The position numbers were made by a program, and so were the translations under genes. From assembly GCA_964478075.1 (NCBI GenBank), contig CAYZGO010000014.1, forward strand, positions 1-64,000: DNA of 64,000 nucleotides, in the 5' to 3' direction. Every line of letters begins with the position of its first letter. Positions within the stretch are counted from its first letter, which is position 1. The notes under the pieces are model-generated. The model was not told where the DNA came from. It made no database searches and saw only the letters and a program-made list of their open reading frames with translations. Below are positions 53,326-63,484 of the stretch, piece after piece. The stretch comes from DAOUEX01 sp034430235 (GTDB lineage Bacteria > Chloroflexota > Anaerolineae > UBA2200).

Positions 53326-54107
53326 CTCCCTGTGAATTGTGCAGGGCGCTTCTCCAAAAAAGCTGTAGTCCCCTCCACTCGATCTTCAGTGCCGCAGACC
53401 AACCCGAACTGGCTCGCCTCATATGCACAGGCTGCGACCAGATCGATCTCTGTACCCACGTTGATGCTCTTCTTGGCCCAGGCCACTGCAAGCGGTGCCT
53501 TGCTCGCAATCTTGCGCGCCAGTTCCTTAGCCTTATTCATGAGCTCGGCCACTGGGACGACAAAATCTACCAGGCCGATGCGCAGTGCTTCCTGGGCGGA
53601 AATCATGTCGCCAGTAAGGATCAACCACTTGGCGCGCCCTTTACCTACCAGTCTGGGTAATCTCTGGGTTCCGCCATAGCCAGGGATGATGCCCAGGTTG
53701 ATCTCAGGTTGTCCGAGCTTCGCGCTGTCTGCTGCCATACGGATATCGCAAGCCATTGCTAGTTCGCAACCACCGCCTAATGCGTATCCATTAATGGCGG
53801 CAATGACCGCCTTGCTCAGGGTCTCGATTTTGAAGAAGATGTTCTGGCCCCAGGCAGCGAATTCTGTTCCCTCGGCAGAACTGGCAATAGCGCGCAATTC
53901 GTTGATGTCGGCTCCGGCTACGAAAGCCTTCTCTCCTGCCCCGGTGAGGATAATGCACCGCACGGTCCTGTCGCTATCCAGTTCATCAATTGCCGCAGAC
54001 AACTCTACCATGGTGGCGTGGTTCAGTGCATTGAGCACCTTTGCTCGGTTGAAGGTGACAATGCCGATGTTTTCTTCACGGGTCACAAGAATGTTCTGGT
54101 ATTCCAT
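53322..54107 (-). CDS. Enoyl-CoA hydratase (crotonase)
   Basis: The product is 261 residues, the usual length. It hydrates trans-2-enoyl-CoA, such as crotonyl-CoA, in fatty-acid or butyrate-type metabolism. Both catalytic Glu are present: Glu115 (GGGCELAMACDI) and Glu135 (GQPEINLG). The oxyanion loop is FVAGADINEL. GGGAGG lies nine bases before the ATG. Just upstream is the fragment of a 3-hydroxybutyryl-CoA dehydrogenase, the normal next enzyme. Confidence 0.93.
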   Translation of the reverse strand: MEYQNILVTREENIGIVTFNRAKVLNALNHATMVELSAAIDELDSDRTVRCIILTGAGEKAFVAGADINELRAIASSAEGTEFAAWGQNIFFKIETLSKAVIAAINGYALGGGCELAMACDIRMAADSAKLGQPEINLGIIPGYGGTQRLPRLVGKGRAKWLILTGDMISAQEALRIGLVDFVVPVAELMNKAKELARKIASKAPLAVAWAKKSINVGTEIDLVAACAYEASQFGLVCGTEDRVEGTTAFLEKRPAQFTGR

Positions 54108-54119
54108 GCGCTTTCCTCC

Positions 54120-54194
54120 CTACTTGTAGTTGTAGAACCCTTTGCCCGTCGTGCGGCCCTAGTGTCCGGACAGGATCATACGTTTGAGAAATGG
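54120..54194 (-). pseudogene. C-terminal remnant of 3-hydroxyacyl-CoA dehydrogenase
   Basis: On the minus strand the frame reads PFLKRMILSGH, a TAG, then GRTTGKGFYNYK and a stop. This is the characteristic end of 3-hydroxybutyryl-CoA dehydrogenase (usually GRKTGKGFYDY), broken by one stop. A piece EEFKSPLCS in another frame just upstream suggests also a frameshift. No N-terminal Rossmann part is seen. The remainder up to 54594 holds no gene I can support. The fragment indicates the crotonase genes once had this partner in the operon. Confidence 0.7.
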
Positions 54195-54594
54195 TGACGG
54201 AGCACAGTGGACTTTTGAACTCCTCGCCGGAGCGCATCAGCCAACAGCCACGACGCGAACTCGTTTGATACGTAGTGCCGCCTCCATATCTCCCAGCACG
54301 TGAAAGAAGAGGACAATGACCGTTCACAGGATGGTGCGAAACGGAACCTGAGAGAAGGTCGCGTCATGGGTCACGATGCTGGTGCACACGGTCTTGAAAT
54401 GATTGAGGCCATGCAGGAGGCTGCAAGTGTAGTTCTGTACGGTTGTCATGGGCAAGCTGGTGAAGGCAAGGTAGACAGACACTGCAGCCAAAGGGGTGGA
54501 TGATCAAGAAAGCAACGCCCACGAATCTGTCTTCCATTACCATTTGGCAATCAAGCTCGCGTTGGGCAACTACTATCGTTCTTGCAGATCGTTT

Positions 54595-57500
54595 TCAGGT
54601 TATGAGCCCCTCACTGCGCAAGTGTTGTATCGTTTCCTGCACGAGCGATTTAACATCCTGAGTTGCTGTGATGACCGAGGGGAATGCAGGAGCCATGAAG
54701 TAGTATTCCTGGTCCTCCCTGTTCAGAACAGAGCAAAGTATCAGGCCATCCAAGGCCTGCTCCATGGCAGCGGTCGAAACCTCTGCACCGTGCTCACGCA
54801 ACGCATCCTCGATTTGAGCGAACGTAACGCTAGGCTTGTCCAATATGAGCAACGTGATCAGACGCTCCAGAGCGGTAGTGTTACCCCACATGACTTCGAT
54901 CAGATGCTCCCTGAACTGGCTAGAGCCCCCAATGGTGTCCAGGTCGGTCAGGGTAATGAGGCGATCACCTCGCGCATTGAGCAGTGTGATCAATTCCTGG
55001 CAGATATACTGCACGATGCTGGGGTGACAGGCTGACAGGTCTATGACCTCTTGTATCAATTTGCTGGCGTCCTCAAATCCAATCCCCATCTCCTGCATGG
55101 GTTCCAGGACGATGCGCCCCGTGTCCCTGTGATTCAAGTAACTCAGCTGAATGACGTTGCAAAAGTTGAAAAAGGCAGAACTGGAATGATGCAGACTGGC
55201 ATAGAGTACCCTCTCGCCACAAAAGACAAAGCGACAGTAGCTTTCCTGGGAGAGCGCCCGCAATGCTTTGAAGAGGCGCTCCTGATTCATGGTGTCGTAC
55301 TTGAGGAGCGCATCTACCTCGTCCAATAGTATCACGATGCGTTGTCCCTCTCGTTTCTGTTTCATGCGTGCAACAAACCACCTCAGATTTTCAGGAGAGC
55401 AATCGGGCAAGGAAAGTTTCCACGTCGTGTCTATGGCGTCGCAGAAATCACGATAGTTCTGTACAGACTGGCAATTCAGGTAGAGCGAGTAGTAGTCTGT
55501 TGCATCTGTGAACAAACGATGAAGCTTGGTCAGAATGGAGGTCTTTCCAATCCTCCGCCCTCCGACAATGGCAAAGCTGTTGTCTTTGATTGTACGGGTG
55601 ATGGTCTTCAATTCGTAGTCTCGGCCGAAGAACATGTTCTCGGGAACAGGCCCCGACGTAACATATGGTGACACGACTGTCAAGTCTACCTGTCTCAGGA
55701 GTATCTGAGTGAATCTCTTCTCTGGGTCCTTTGCCACGAAGATGCCGTACAGGTCGCCAAAGTCCATGACTACGAAGTCATGGGCCATGCCGCGTGTCAG
55801 CCTTTCGAAACGGGTCTTCGGTCCGCGCTCGCGGCCAGCGGACGTTTCGTTATCCGGGACAACCAGCAGGGCGAGATAACTAGACCCGTTGAGGATGCGC
55901 ATCAGATCACGAAGGTCATCTACGTCTTGCTCTACCAGGTCGTGCTTTTGCGTGAAAACAATAGGGAACGTCGGCGGCACTTTCAAGCGCAAGGCGGGCG
56001 CTTTGATCACGTAACCGTGCAGTTCTTTGTAGGATCGGGTGTCCAGGAGGGTAAACCCAAGCAACTGACATAACTGATCGGCAATACGCGAGACCGCGGG
56101 CCTAAAAGCAGCCACGCTTTTTAGGCTTTCCTGTGCCGCGCGCCAGTTACGCAAAAAGCCCGAAACCTGCAGAGAGTTGGCTGGCTCTAGCACGGGTGGG
56201 TCCAGGCGCAGGACGAGGTTATCATCCCTATGCTCCTGCACGTACTGTTGCAAGGCGCGAATCCTGAGTTTTGTCGGTACGTGAACCAGCGTGTCAGCCT
56301 TGACGTCATTCTGATTTTGCAGGATACGCCGTATTTCCTCTCTCCACAGCGGCCAATTGCGCTCGAAAACTTGGTCTTGCATGCCCTGAGAGGATTGGAG
56401 GAACCATCGTCCCGCGAAAAAGGTCATTGCCAAGGCTGCTGCGGCAAGGATCACCCTTGCGAGCATGGACCAGGAGATGAGGCCTGTTCCTGCATCAATG
56501 CCTCTATAGACCCCGCCATTATTGATGCTAGCGTACAAGCATGAGCGCTTTACATCAACGAGGATGGTCAGTACATTGGCGTGAGGTGGTAGGCCGTCAT
56601 TAATGGCACGCCAACTTGACCCCCCATCTTCGCTACGGAATACTCCACCGTCTGTACTGGCATACAGGGTATTCGGTCGCCCGCGAGATGGGTTGATGGC
56701 TAGAGCCTGGATCTTGATGTTGGTGGGCAGGGAGCCCCTGCCGATAGCCGTCCAACTGCTGCCCCCGTCAGTTGAGCGATAGATCTCGCCCGTCCCTGTT
56801 GCAGTTGCGGCATAGATGACATTCGGTGAACGTTCGTCCACGACGATGCTGTGCACTTCCTCGCGTGGCAGCCCATGCTGTGCTGGCTGCCAGAGTAACC
56901 TGCCTGGGTCGGTTCCGCTATCAAGATTCAAGTGGTAAATACTGCTGCTCGTCCCGGCGTACAGGATTCCTCCCTCTGTGGGAGCGAGGGCCAGAACCTG
57001 GACATGCAGGTCGTCAAGCCCATTGTTGACAGCCGTCCAACTGACACCACCATCGGTGCTGTTGAAGACGCCAGCTCCATTGGTTCCGGCATAGAGCACT
57101 CCAGAAGTCTGGTCGCTGCGAGCTCTTGCTGTGCGCTGAATCACCAGTGCATTTATCTGCGCGCCACGGGCCAGGCCGCCATTCACTAATCGCCAAGTGC
57201 TGCCGCTGTCAATACTCTGGTATATCTCGCTATACCATGTCCCAGCGTAGAGAGTGTCGGGGAGCAACGGGTCCACTGCCATGGTCAGGACATTAGGACG
57301 GGCAAGCCCCTCGTTGATAGGAACCCAGGTCTGCCCGTCGTCCGTTGTCTTGTGCACGTCTAATCCTGTTGCAGCGTACAGATGTCTTGGACGTTGTGGA
57401 ACTGCAACCAGCAACAGGACATTAGTGTTGATCAGCCCTCCATTTCTGGGTTCCCAACGCTGGCCAGCTTCACTGCTGTAGTATACGCCGCGCCCAGTAC

Positions 57501-58488
57501 CTGCGTAGATCACCTGGGAATGTAATGGGTTGATGGCCAGCGTCAGTACCAATTCATTGATGTCGCCACCAGTTGGTTCCCAAGTCTCACCGCTGTCGGT
57601 GCTTCGCCGTACACCATGTGTGCCAACTGCTGCATACAGGATAGTCGTGTTGTAAGGATCAATTGCCAGAGAGTGAACAATGCTCTCGCCGATTCCTTCA
57701 TTAGCAGCTTGCCACCCATCAGCGGCGTCCGTGCTGCGGTAGACGCCAGCCTCTGTAGCGGCGTAGAGAACGCTGGGGCGGAGGGGATCAATAGCCAGTG
57801 CCTGTACTTGCAGCCCCTCTGGCATACCGTTGCTGGCGCGTTGCCATTGCTGCCCGCCGTTAGTACTCTTGAACACGCCGCTGTCAGTACCCGCGTACAG
57901 TACGTCTGTTGTGACGTAATCCATCACCAATGACCAGACGGTCTCTTCGGGTAGTCCTTCGCTGCTTGCACTCCATTCGTTCCCACCATCAATGCTTTTG
58001 AACACCTGCCCGTTTGTGCCAGCGTAGATAACAGAGGTGTTCATGGGGTCTACCGCAAGAGAGAAGACCAGCTTGCGCGTCAAGCCCACAGCAGCCCGTG
58101 ACCAGGTCTGACCACTGTTGATACTGCGATAGACTCCGGGGTAAGTGCCTGCGTAGAGGATGTGCGAGTCGGTAGGATCTATGGTCAGTGCTCTGACCTC
58201 TTGCCCGGTGGGCAAGCCATCACTTGAATGCTGCCACATCGCCCCACCATCTCGACTGGTGTAGACGCCACCGTCAGCGCCTGCATAAATGATGCTGGGA
58301 TTTTGGCTATCTATCAAAAGGACATTGATTTTGCCGCCGCTTGGGCCCTGTGTTTGTTCCCAGGTGACTGTACCCTGAGCCTGAGTCTGCAGCACGTGCA
58401 GAAAGATGGCTCCCACAGCCAGCAGGAATACAAGCGTGATTTGGATCAGTATTCTTTTTGCGTTGCGCAGTGGCTGTTCACTTTTCAT
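54595..58488 (-). CDS. Transmembrane receptor: 14-repeat beta-propeller, one helix, AAA+/STAND ATPase
   Basis: The product is 1297 residues. A signal-anchor helix (about 14-33) leads to 14 repeats of about 45 residues, each with a LYAGT...GVYRSTDGG pattern (BNR/Ycf48-like), ending near 665. A membrane helix follows (about 673-696: MLARVILAAAALAMTFFAG). Residues about 700-960 are an unrecognised cytoplasmic linker. Then comes FFGRDYEL, the Walker A GGRRIGKTSI (about 975) and the Walker B RIVILLDEVDALL (about 1050). A winged-helix-like end completes it. I infer an outside-facing sensor coupled to an inside ATPase. Its ATG overlaps the dnaE stop in ATGA, so it is translated with DNA polymerase III alpha. 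No known named family was recalled. Confidence 0.82.
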   Translation of the reverse strand: MKSEQPLRNAKRILIQITLVFLLAVGAIFLHVLQTQAQGTVTWEQTQGPSGGKINVLLIDSQNPSIIYAGADGGVYTSRDGGAMWQHSSDGLPTGQEVRALTIDPTDSHILYAGTYPGVYRSINSGQTWSRAAVGLTRKLVFSLAVDPMNTSVIYAGTNGQVFKSIDGGNEWSASSEGLPEETVWSLVMDYVTTDVLYAGTDSGVFKSTNGGQQWQRASNGMPEGLQVQALAIDPLRPSVLYAATEAGVYRSTDAADGWQAANEGIGESIVHSLAIDPYNTTILYAAVGTHGVRRSTDSGETWEPTGGDINELVLTLAINPLHSQVIYAGTGRGVYYSSEAGQRWEPRNGGLINTNVLLLVAVPQRPRHLYAATGLDVHKTTDDGQTWVPINEGLARPNVLTMAVDPLLPDTLYAGTWYSEIYQSIDSGSTWRLVNGGLARGAQINALVIQRTARARSDQTSGVLYAGTNGAGVFNSTDGGVSWTAVNNGLDDLHVQVLALAPTEGGILYAGTSSSIYHLNLDSGTDPGRLLWQPAQHGLPREEVHSIVVDERSPNVIYAATATGTGEIYRSTDGGSSWTAIGRGSLPTNIKIQALAINPSRGRPNTLYASTDGGVFRSEDGGSSWRAINDGLPPHANVLTILVDVKRSCLYASINNGGVYRGIDAGTGLISWSMLARVILAAAALAMTFFAGRWFLQSSQGMQDQVFERNWPLWREEIRRILQNQNDVKADTLVHVPTKLRIRALQQYVQEHRDDNLVLRLDPPVLEPANSLQVSGFLRNWRAAQESLKSVAAFRPAVSRIADQLCQLLGFTLLDTRSYKELHGYVIKAPALRLKVPPTFPIVFTQKHDLVEQDVDDLRDLMRILNGSSYLALLVVPDNETSAGRERGPKTRFERLTRGMAHDFVVMDFGDLYGIFVAKDPEKRFTQILLRQVDLTVVSPYVTSGPVPENMFFGRDYELKTITRTIKDNSFAIVGGRRIGKTSILTKLHRLFTDATDYYSLYLNCQSVQNYRDFCDAIDTTWKLSLPDCSPENLRWFVARMKQKREGQRIVILLDEVDALLKYDTMNQERLFKALRALSQESYCRFVFCGERVLYASLHHSSSAFFNFCNVIQLSYLNHRDTGRIVLEPMQEMGIGFEDASKLIQEVIDLSACHPSIVQYICQELITLLNARGDRLITLTDLDTIGGSSQFREHLIEVMWGNTTALERLITLLILDKPSVTFAQIEDALREHGAEVSTAAMEQALDGLILCSVLNREDQEYYFMAPAFPSVITATQDVKSLVQETIQHLRSEGLIT

Positions 58489-61400
58489 ACTTCTATTCCT
58501 CGGACGTGGAGAGCATTCTCTCCTAAGGTTTCCCTCAATACTTTCTCCAATTCGGGATTGAAGTGCGTAGTTACATTCGGGAAATCTAGTTGTACGCTGC
58601 CCTGATCGCTGATGATGTTGAAGCAAAAGCGATCCGACCCTGGATGCTGCTCAAGGATCTCGTAGACCTTTCTCAGAAGGTGCATATCCTTGTCATGATT
58701 GCCACTGTAGTGGAGATTGATTTCTAAAAGACGCACGCGTGCCGCCGCATTATCTTGGCTGGTGTCGGCCAGCGCATAGTCCTGTACAGAATCGCCAATG
58801 ACCTGAACGACACCATTGCGTACGTCTACCTTACCTGTTATAACGAGTAACCTGTCTTCGGCCAGGAACTCTTTGTACTTCTTATAGGTCCTAGGGAAGA
58901 TAACGACGTCTATACTGCCATTCAAGTCCTCCACTTCGATGAAGGCCATCTCGTCGCCCTTGCGTGTGATTATGGTGCGGGCTCTGGTTACTATCCCACC
59001 AATAGTCACTTTGCGTCTCTTGAGGGAATCGTCAATCTGATCAAGCGGTGTGCAGTCTTTGAGGCGACTTTGTGCCATGCGTTGCAGAGGATGCTCCGAG
59101 ATGTAGACACCCAGAAGCTCTTTTTCCCAGGCGAGCATATCGTTCGGCGAAATAGGCGGGACAGGCAGCTGGTCGGACATCAATTCGGAGTCACCGGAAA
59201 TATCAGGCTGTAGAGTGTCAAGCGTCAGTTGTCCAACTGAACGGGCCCGGTGAGATAGGTGGCTGAGACCTAGCATGCGGTCAATGATTGCCAGCAGCCT
59301 GGGTCTGTCACAGAGAGTGTCCAGGGCGCCCGCCTTAATCAGGCACTCCAGAGCACGTTTGTTGACCTGTCGCAGATCCACTCGCCGGCAAAAGTCCGCC
59401 ACTCCGGCAAAAGGGTCGTCGTTGGCACGGGCCTTCAGTATGACTTGCAGCGGCCCTTCGCCCACGTTCTTGATAGCTCCCAAGCCAAAGCGGATAGCAG
59501 AAGTGTAAGACTGTGCGCGGCCATCCGTTGCCTGCGCTTCTGAAGCTAGAGCCTCTATGGTGAAGTCTATGTCGCTACGATTCACATCGGGAGGTAAGAC
59601 CTCAATGCCAAGGCGACGGCATTCAGCAACGAGAACGGCTATCCTGTCGGGCTTGTGGCGCTCAACGGAGAGCAGGGCCGTCATATACTCAACGGGATAA
59701 CGTGCTTTGAGGTAAGCTGTCTGACAAGTGATCACAGCGTAAACTGCGCTATGGGCCTTGTTGAAGCCATAATTTGCAAAGTACTCGATGGCAGCAAAGA
59801 TCTCTTCGGCATTGTCTTTGGGTATGCCGCGCTCTACAGCACCACGTACGAATTTGTTCCGCTGTTTTTTGAGTTCTTTCTCCTTCTTCTTGCCCACGGC
59901 CCGGCGCATCAAGTCCGCTTCGGCGCTGCTGTATCCGGCGATGTCAGTAGCTATGCGGATGATCTGCTCCTGATAGACAATGATGCCGTAGGTTTCGCGT
60001 AACATAGGTTCCAGGCTTGGATGGACAAGCTCGACTTTTTCTTGGCCGTGTTTACGAGCGATAAAGCTGTCAATGAACTGCATGGGCCCAGGCCGGTAAA
60101 GGGAGAGCAGGGCTACCACATCCTCAAAGTTCGAGGGCTGTAGGTTCTGCAACACACGGCGCATTCCCGCGCTCTCCACCTGAAACAGGCCGGCAACGTC
60201 CCCTGTGGAGAGCAATTCGTATATGCTCGGATCGTCAATAGGAATGGTGTCCAGACGGAGTGCCATATCGTGACGTGCATTGATCAAGTCTACAGCACGT
60301 CTCATGATGGTCAAGGTGGACAGGCCAAGGAAGTCAACCTTCAGCAGGCCAATATCTTCCAGAACACCCATCGAGTACTGGGTGATGAGATCTTGACCCT
60401 TTGGAATGCGCTGCACAGGCACGTATTCGGTTAGCGGTTTATCGGCGATGACGACGCCAGCCGCGTGTGTGGAAACGTGGCGCGAGGTGCCCTCGAGCCG
60501 GCGGGCTTTGTCAATGAGGTCACGGATATAGTCGTCCTGTTCATAGATGGTCCGCAGTTCCTGGGATGACTCTAATGCATCCTGCAGCTTCACCTTTGGG
60601 CCCCGGGGCACCAGTTTAGCGAGCCGGTCGACCTCTCCGTAAGGAAGACCCAGAGCGCGGCCAACATCGCGGATAGATGCGCGTGCTGCCATGGTGCCAA
60701 AGGTGGCGATCTGGGCGACCCTGTCACTGCCGTACTTGTGAATGACATACTCGATCATCTCAGCACGACGGTCATCTGGAAAGTCCAGATCAATGTCAGG
60801 CATGGTGATCCGGCCAGGGTTGAGGAAACGCTCAAAAATCAGGCCGTGGCTCAGCGGTTCCAGATTGGTAAGGCCTAACGAATAAGCTACGATACTGCCT
60901 GCTGCCGAGCCACGCACATTCCACCAGATGTCCTCACTTTGGGCGTAGCGTACCAGATCCCACACAATGAGGAAATAGGCATCAAAGCCCATCTCGTGGA
61001 TGATTTTCAGTTCATGGTTCAGGCGAGCATCCAGTTCTGGAGTGATGAGCGAATAGCGCCGCTGCATTCCCTCCTTGCAGAGATGGGCGAGATAGGTTTG
61101 AGCAGTGTAGCCCTTGGGCACCTCGAAAGGCGGTAGGTGAAAACCTTTGTTCTCGAGCTCAAGCTTGCAACTTGCCGCAATCCGCTCAGTGTTCTTTAGC
61201 GCCTCAGGGAAGTCGGCGAACAGGGTGGCCATCTCTTGCCCACTTTTGAGATAGAAGTCATCGCCGCCCATACGCATACGGTTGGGGTTGTCCATCGTTG
61301 TGCCGGTTTGAATACAAAGCAGCACTTCGTGCGCCGCTGCATCTTCCTGGTGCACGTAATGCACATCGTTGGTGGCTACAACGTCAACGCCGAGCTCGCG

Positions 61401-61985
61401 ACCAAGTGCCAGCAGAGCCTGGTCGATCGCTTCCAGTTCAGGCTGGGCCACGTGTCGCTGCAATTCCAGGTAAAAGTTGCGCGCACCAAATGTGTTCTGG
61501 TACCAGCGCACGGCATCGCGCGCGGCATCCATTCGTCCACTCTGGATCAGGCGAGGGATCTCGCCTGAACTGCAAGCACTCAAGGCCGTCAGACCCGCGC
61601 TGTGCTCCTGCAGAAGCTCCTTGTCAACGCGAGGCTTGTAGTAGAAGCCTTCTAGATGGGCCTTTGTTGTCAACTGAATGAGATTCTTGTAGCCCGTCTT
61701 ATCTCTAGCCAGCAGAACCAGGTGGAAGGGTCGAGCGTGCGTCCGTGAGGCGCGCTTGAACCTGTCCTGAAGTGCAAGGTACACCTCGCAGCCGATGATT
61801 GGCTTGATGCCATGCTTCTTCGCAGCCTGGTAGAATTCCATGACGCCATACATCGTGCCATGATCAGTGATGGCCAGAGCCTCCATATCAAGCTCTTTGG
61901 CACGCCCGACAAGGTCCTCGATTTTACACATGCCATCGAGGAGAGAGTACTCGGTATGGACGTGGAGGTGGGTGAATCCTGACAT
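58485..61985 (-). CDS. dnaE: DNA polymerase III alpha subunit
   Basis: The product is 1166 residues, the replicative polymerase, of usual length. The PHP domain opens with HLHVHTEYSLLDG and contains ITDHGTMYGV. The polymerase centre has PDIDLDFPDDRR, and LLKVDFLGL and FNKAHSAVYA follow. An OB-fold and a short C-terminus end it. ATG at 61985 is taken because the PHP domain begins there; the longer frame upstream does not match. It overlaps the propeller-ATPase gene by four bases, and pgm lies 64 bases upstream. Confidence 0.97.
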   Translation of the reverse strand: MSGFTHLHVHTEYSLLDGMCKIEDLVGRAKELDMEALAITDHGTMYGVMEFYQAAKKHGIKPIIGCEVYLALQDRFKRASRTHARPFHLVLLARDKTGYKNLIQLTTKAHLEGFYYKPRVDKELLQEHSAGLTALSACSSGEIPRLIQSGRMDAARDAVRWYQNTFGARNFYLELQRHVAQPELEAIDQALLALGRELGVDVVATNDVHYVHQEDAAAHEVLLCIQTGTTMDNPNRMRMGGDDFYLKSGQEMATLFADFPEALKNTERIAASCKLELENKGFHLPPFEVPKGYTAQTYLAHLCKEGMQRRYSLITPELDARLNHELKIIHEMGFDAYFLIVWDLVRYAQSEDIWWNVRGSAAGSIVAYSLGLTNLEPLSHGLIFERFLNPGRITMPDIDLDFPDDRRAEMIEYVIHKYGSDRVAQIATFGTMAARASIRDVGRALGLPYGEVDRLAKLVPRGPKVKLQDALESSQELRTIYEQDDYIRDLIDKARRLEGTSRHVSTHAAGVVIADKPLTEYVPVQRIPKGQDLITQYSMGVLEDIGLLKVDFLGLSTLTIMRRAVDLINARHDMALRLDTIPIDDPSIYELLSTGDVAGLFQVESAGMRRVLQNLQPSNFEDVVALLSLYRPGPMQFIDSFIARKHGQEKVELVHPSLEPMLRETYGIIVYQEQIIRIATDIAGYSSAEADLMRRAVGKKKEKELKKQRNKFVRGAVERGIPKDNAEEIFAAIEYFANYGFNKAHSAVYAVITCQTAYLKARYPVEYMTALLSVERHKPDRIAVLVAECRRLGIEVLPPDVNRSDIDFTIEALASEAQATDGRAQSYTSAIRFGLGAIKNVGEGPLQVILKARANDDPFAGVADFCRRVDLRQVNKRALECLIKAGALDTLCDRPRLLAIIDRMLGLSHLSHRARSVGQLTLDTLQPDISGDSELMSDQLPVPPISPNDMLAWEKELLGVYISEHPLQRMAQSRLKDCTPLDQIDDSLKRRKVTIGGIVTRARTIITRKGDEMAFIEVEDLNGSIDVVIFPRTYKKYKEFLAEDRLLVITGKVDVRNGVVQVIGDSVQDYALADTSQDNAAARVRLLEINLHYSGNHDKDMHLLRKVYEILEQHPGSDRFCFNIISDQGSVQLDFPNVTTHFNPELEKVLRETLGENALHVRGIEV

Positions 61986-62049
61986 GCCACAGCTTCTCTT
62001 GAGTGTAATAGGGGCCGACGAGCGGCCCTGGCCACCTGGTACGAATTGC

Positions 62050-63483
62050 CTAAAGGTGCGCCAGGCTCGTCCCAGCCGCGAGCAATTGCTGCACCTCCTG
62101 GCGGGTTTGAGCCTCGGCGTAGATGCGCAGCACTGGCTCAGTGCCGGAAGGTCGGATGAGCAGCCAGCTATCGTCATCCAAAAGGTACTTCACACCATCG
62201 CTGTTGTTGACGCGCACTACTCTGTGTTGCAGGATCCTGTTCGGCGCTTCCTCGGTCAATCGCCGGGTCAGTTCCTTTTTGTCGAAGGCTTGCGTGTGCA
62301 CGTCGTTCCGTCCATAGTAGAACTCGCCAAACTCCTGCATCAGCTCAGCAATGACCTCATCTAGAGGCTTGTGTTGATAAGCAAGCAATTCAACCAATAG
62401 CAGGCCCATCAAAATCCCATCGCCGTCTGGTATGTGGCCCTTGATCGTAATGCCCCCGCTCTCCTCGCCCCCTATGAGCACATCCTTTTTCAGTATCAAA
62501 TCGCAGATGTGGTTGAAGCCAACGGGGGTTTCATACATTGGTAGGCTGTAGTGTTTATTAAATCTGTTATGTAACTGTGTGGTCGAGACAGTCTTGACCA
62601 CGGCCCCTTGCCCCTGTCTTTCCTCAACCAAGTGCCGCAAAGTGAGAGAGAAAATGCGGTGCGCGTCAACAAAATTGCCTTTCGCGTCCACGGCTCCGAT
62701 GCGGTCTGCGTCGCCATCCGTGGCCAACCCAAGATCGTAGCGCCCGCGGCGCATCGTTGCTATCAGGTCGCCCAGGTTCCGTTCAATAGGCTCAGGGTGG
62801 ATGCCAGCGAAGCCGGGATTCATCTCACCATGAAGCTCTATTACCTTACACCCGCCTTCTCGCAGAAAAGCCGAGATGTAGCCTCGCCCTGCTCCATACA
62901 TAGGATCTACAGCCACACGCAGGCCCGATGCACCGATAGCTTCAAAGTCAACGAGTGTACGAACATGGGCCAGGTAAGCAGGCATCGGATCAAAACGCAC
63001 CACTCCCTGATACTCCTGGTCGAGGTTGGAGAGAGCCAAACCTTCAGTTGTGGGGAGCCGATCATTTGCCAGGTTTTGCTCGAGAATCTCCTCTATCCTG
63101 CGCGTCTCGTCGGACATGGCTGGGCCACCATGACATGCCTTGAACTTGATCCCATTGTAGCGCGGCGGGTTGTGGCTGGCCGTGATCATGATTCCCCCTA
63201 ACGCGCCCAGGTGCCGGATAGCGTAGGCCAGGGCTGGTGTGGGGCAGTCGGACTTGCTCAGGTAGACCGGTAGGCCGCTGTCAGCCAGAACGCGGGAAAC
63301 TTCCAATGCATAGCGGTCGGACAGAAACCGGGTATCAAAGCCGACCACAACCGGGGCCGTTGAGTCTTCTCTCGTCTCGAGCAAGTGGTCGGCGATAGCC
63401 TTTGCCACGTGGCGCAGGTTGGCGAAAGTGAACTCGTCGCTGATAACCGCTCGCCAGCCATCTGTGCCGAATCTGATGGGCAT
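62050..63483 (-). CDS. Phosphoglucomutase/phosphomannomutase family
   Basis: The product is 477 residues. It moves phosphate between C1 and C6 of a hexose. The phosphoserine loop is TASHNPPRYNG, the metal loop DGDADRIG, the sugar loop GGEESGGI and the phosphate loop RPSGTEPVLRIY. Which hexose it uses is not decided by these. It may serve the polysaccharide precursors or cell wall. ATG at 63483 directly follows the acetyltransferase stop. Confidence 0.92.
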   Translation of the reverse strand: MPIRFGTDGWRAVISDEFTFANLRHVAKAIADHLLETREDSTAPVVVGFDTRFLSDRYALEVSRVLADSGLPVYLSKSDCPTPALAYAIRHLGALGGIMITASHNPPRYNGIKFKACHGGPAMSDETRRIEEILEQNLANDRLPTTEGLALSNLDQEYQGVVRFDPMPAYLAHVRTLVDFEAIGASGLRVAVDPMYGAGRGYISAFLREGGCKVIELHGEMNPGFAGIHPEPIERNLGDLIATMRRGRYDLGLATDGDADRIGAVDAKGNFVDAHRIFSLTLRHLVEERQGQGAVVKTVSTTQLHNRFNKHYSLPMYETPVGFNHICDLILKKDVLIGGEESGGITIKGHIPDGDGILMGLLLVELLAYQHKPLDEVIAELMQEFGEFYYGRNDVHTQAFDKKELTRRLTEEAPNRILQHRVVRVNNSDGVKYLLDDDSWLLIRPSGTEPVLRIYAEAQTRQEVQQLLAAGTSLAHL

Positions 63484-63484
63484 A

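Noticed and set aside
54195..54594. A coding gene between the dehydrogenase remnant and the propeller protein.
   Set aside because: Open frames are short, in several frames, and match nothing. The region looks like decayed sequence.
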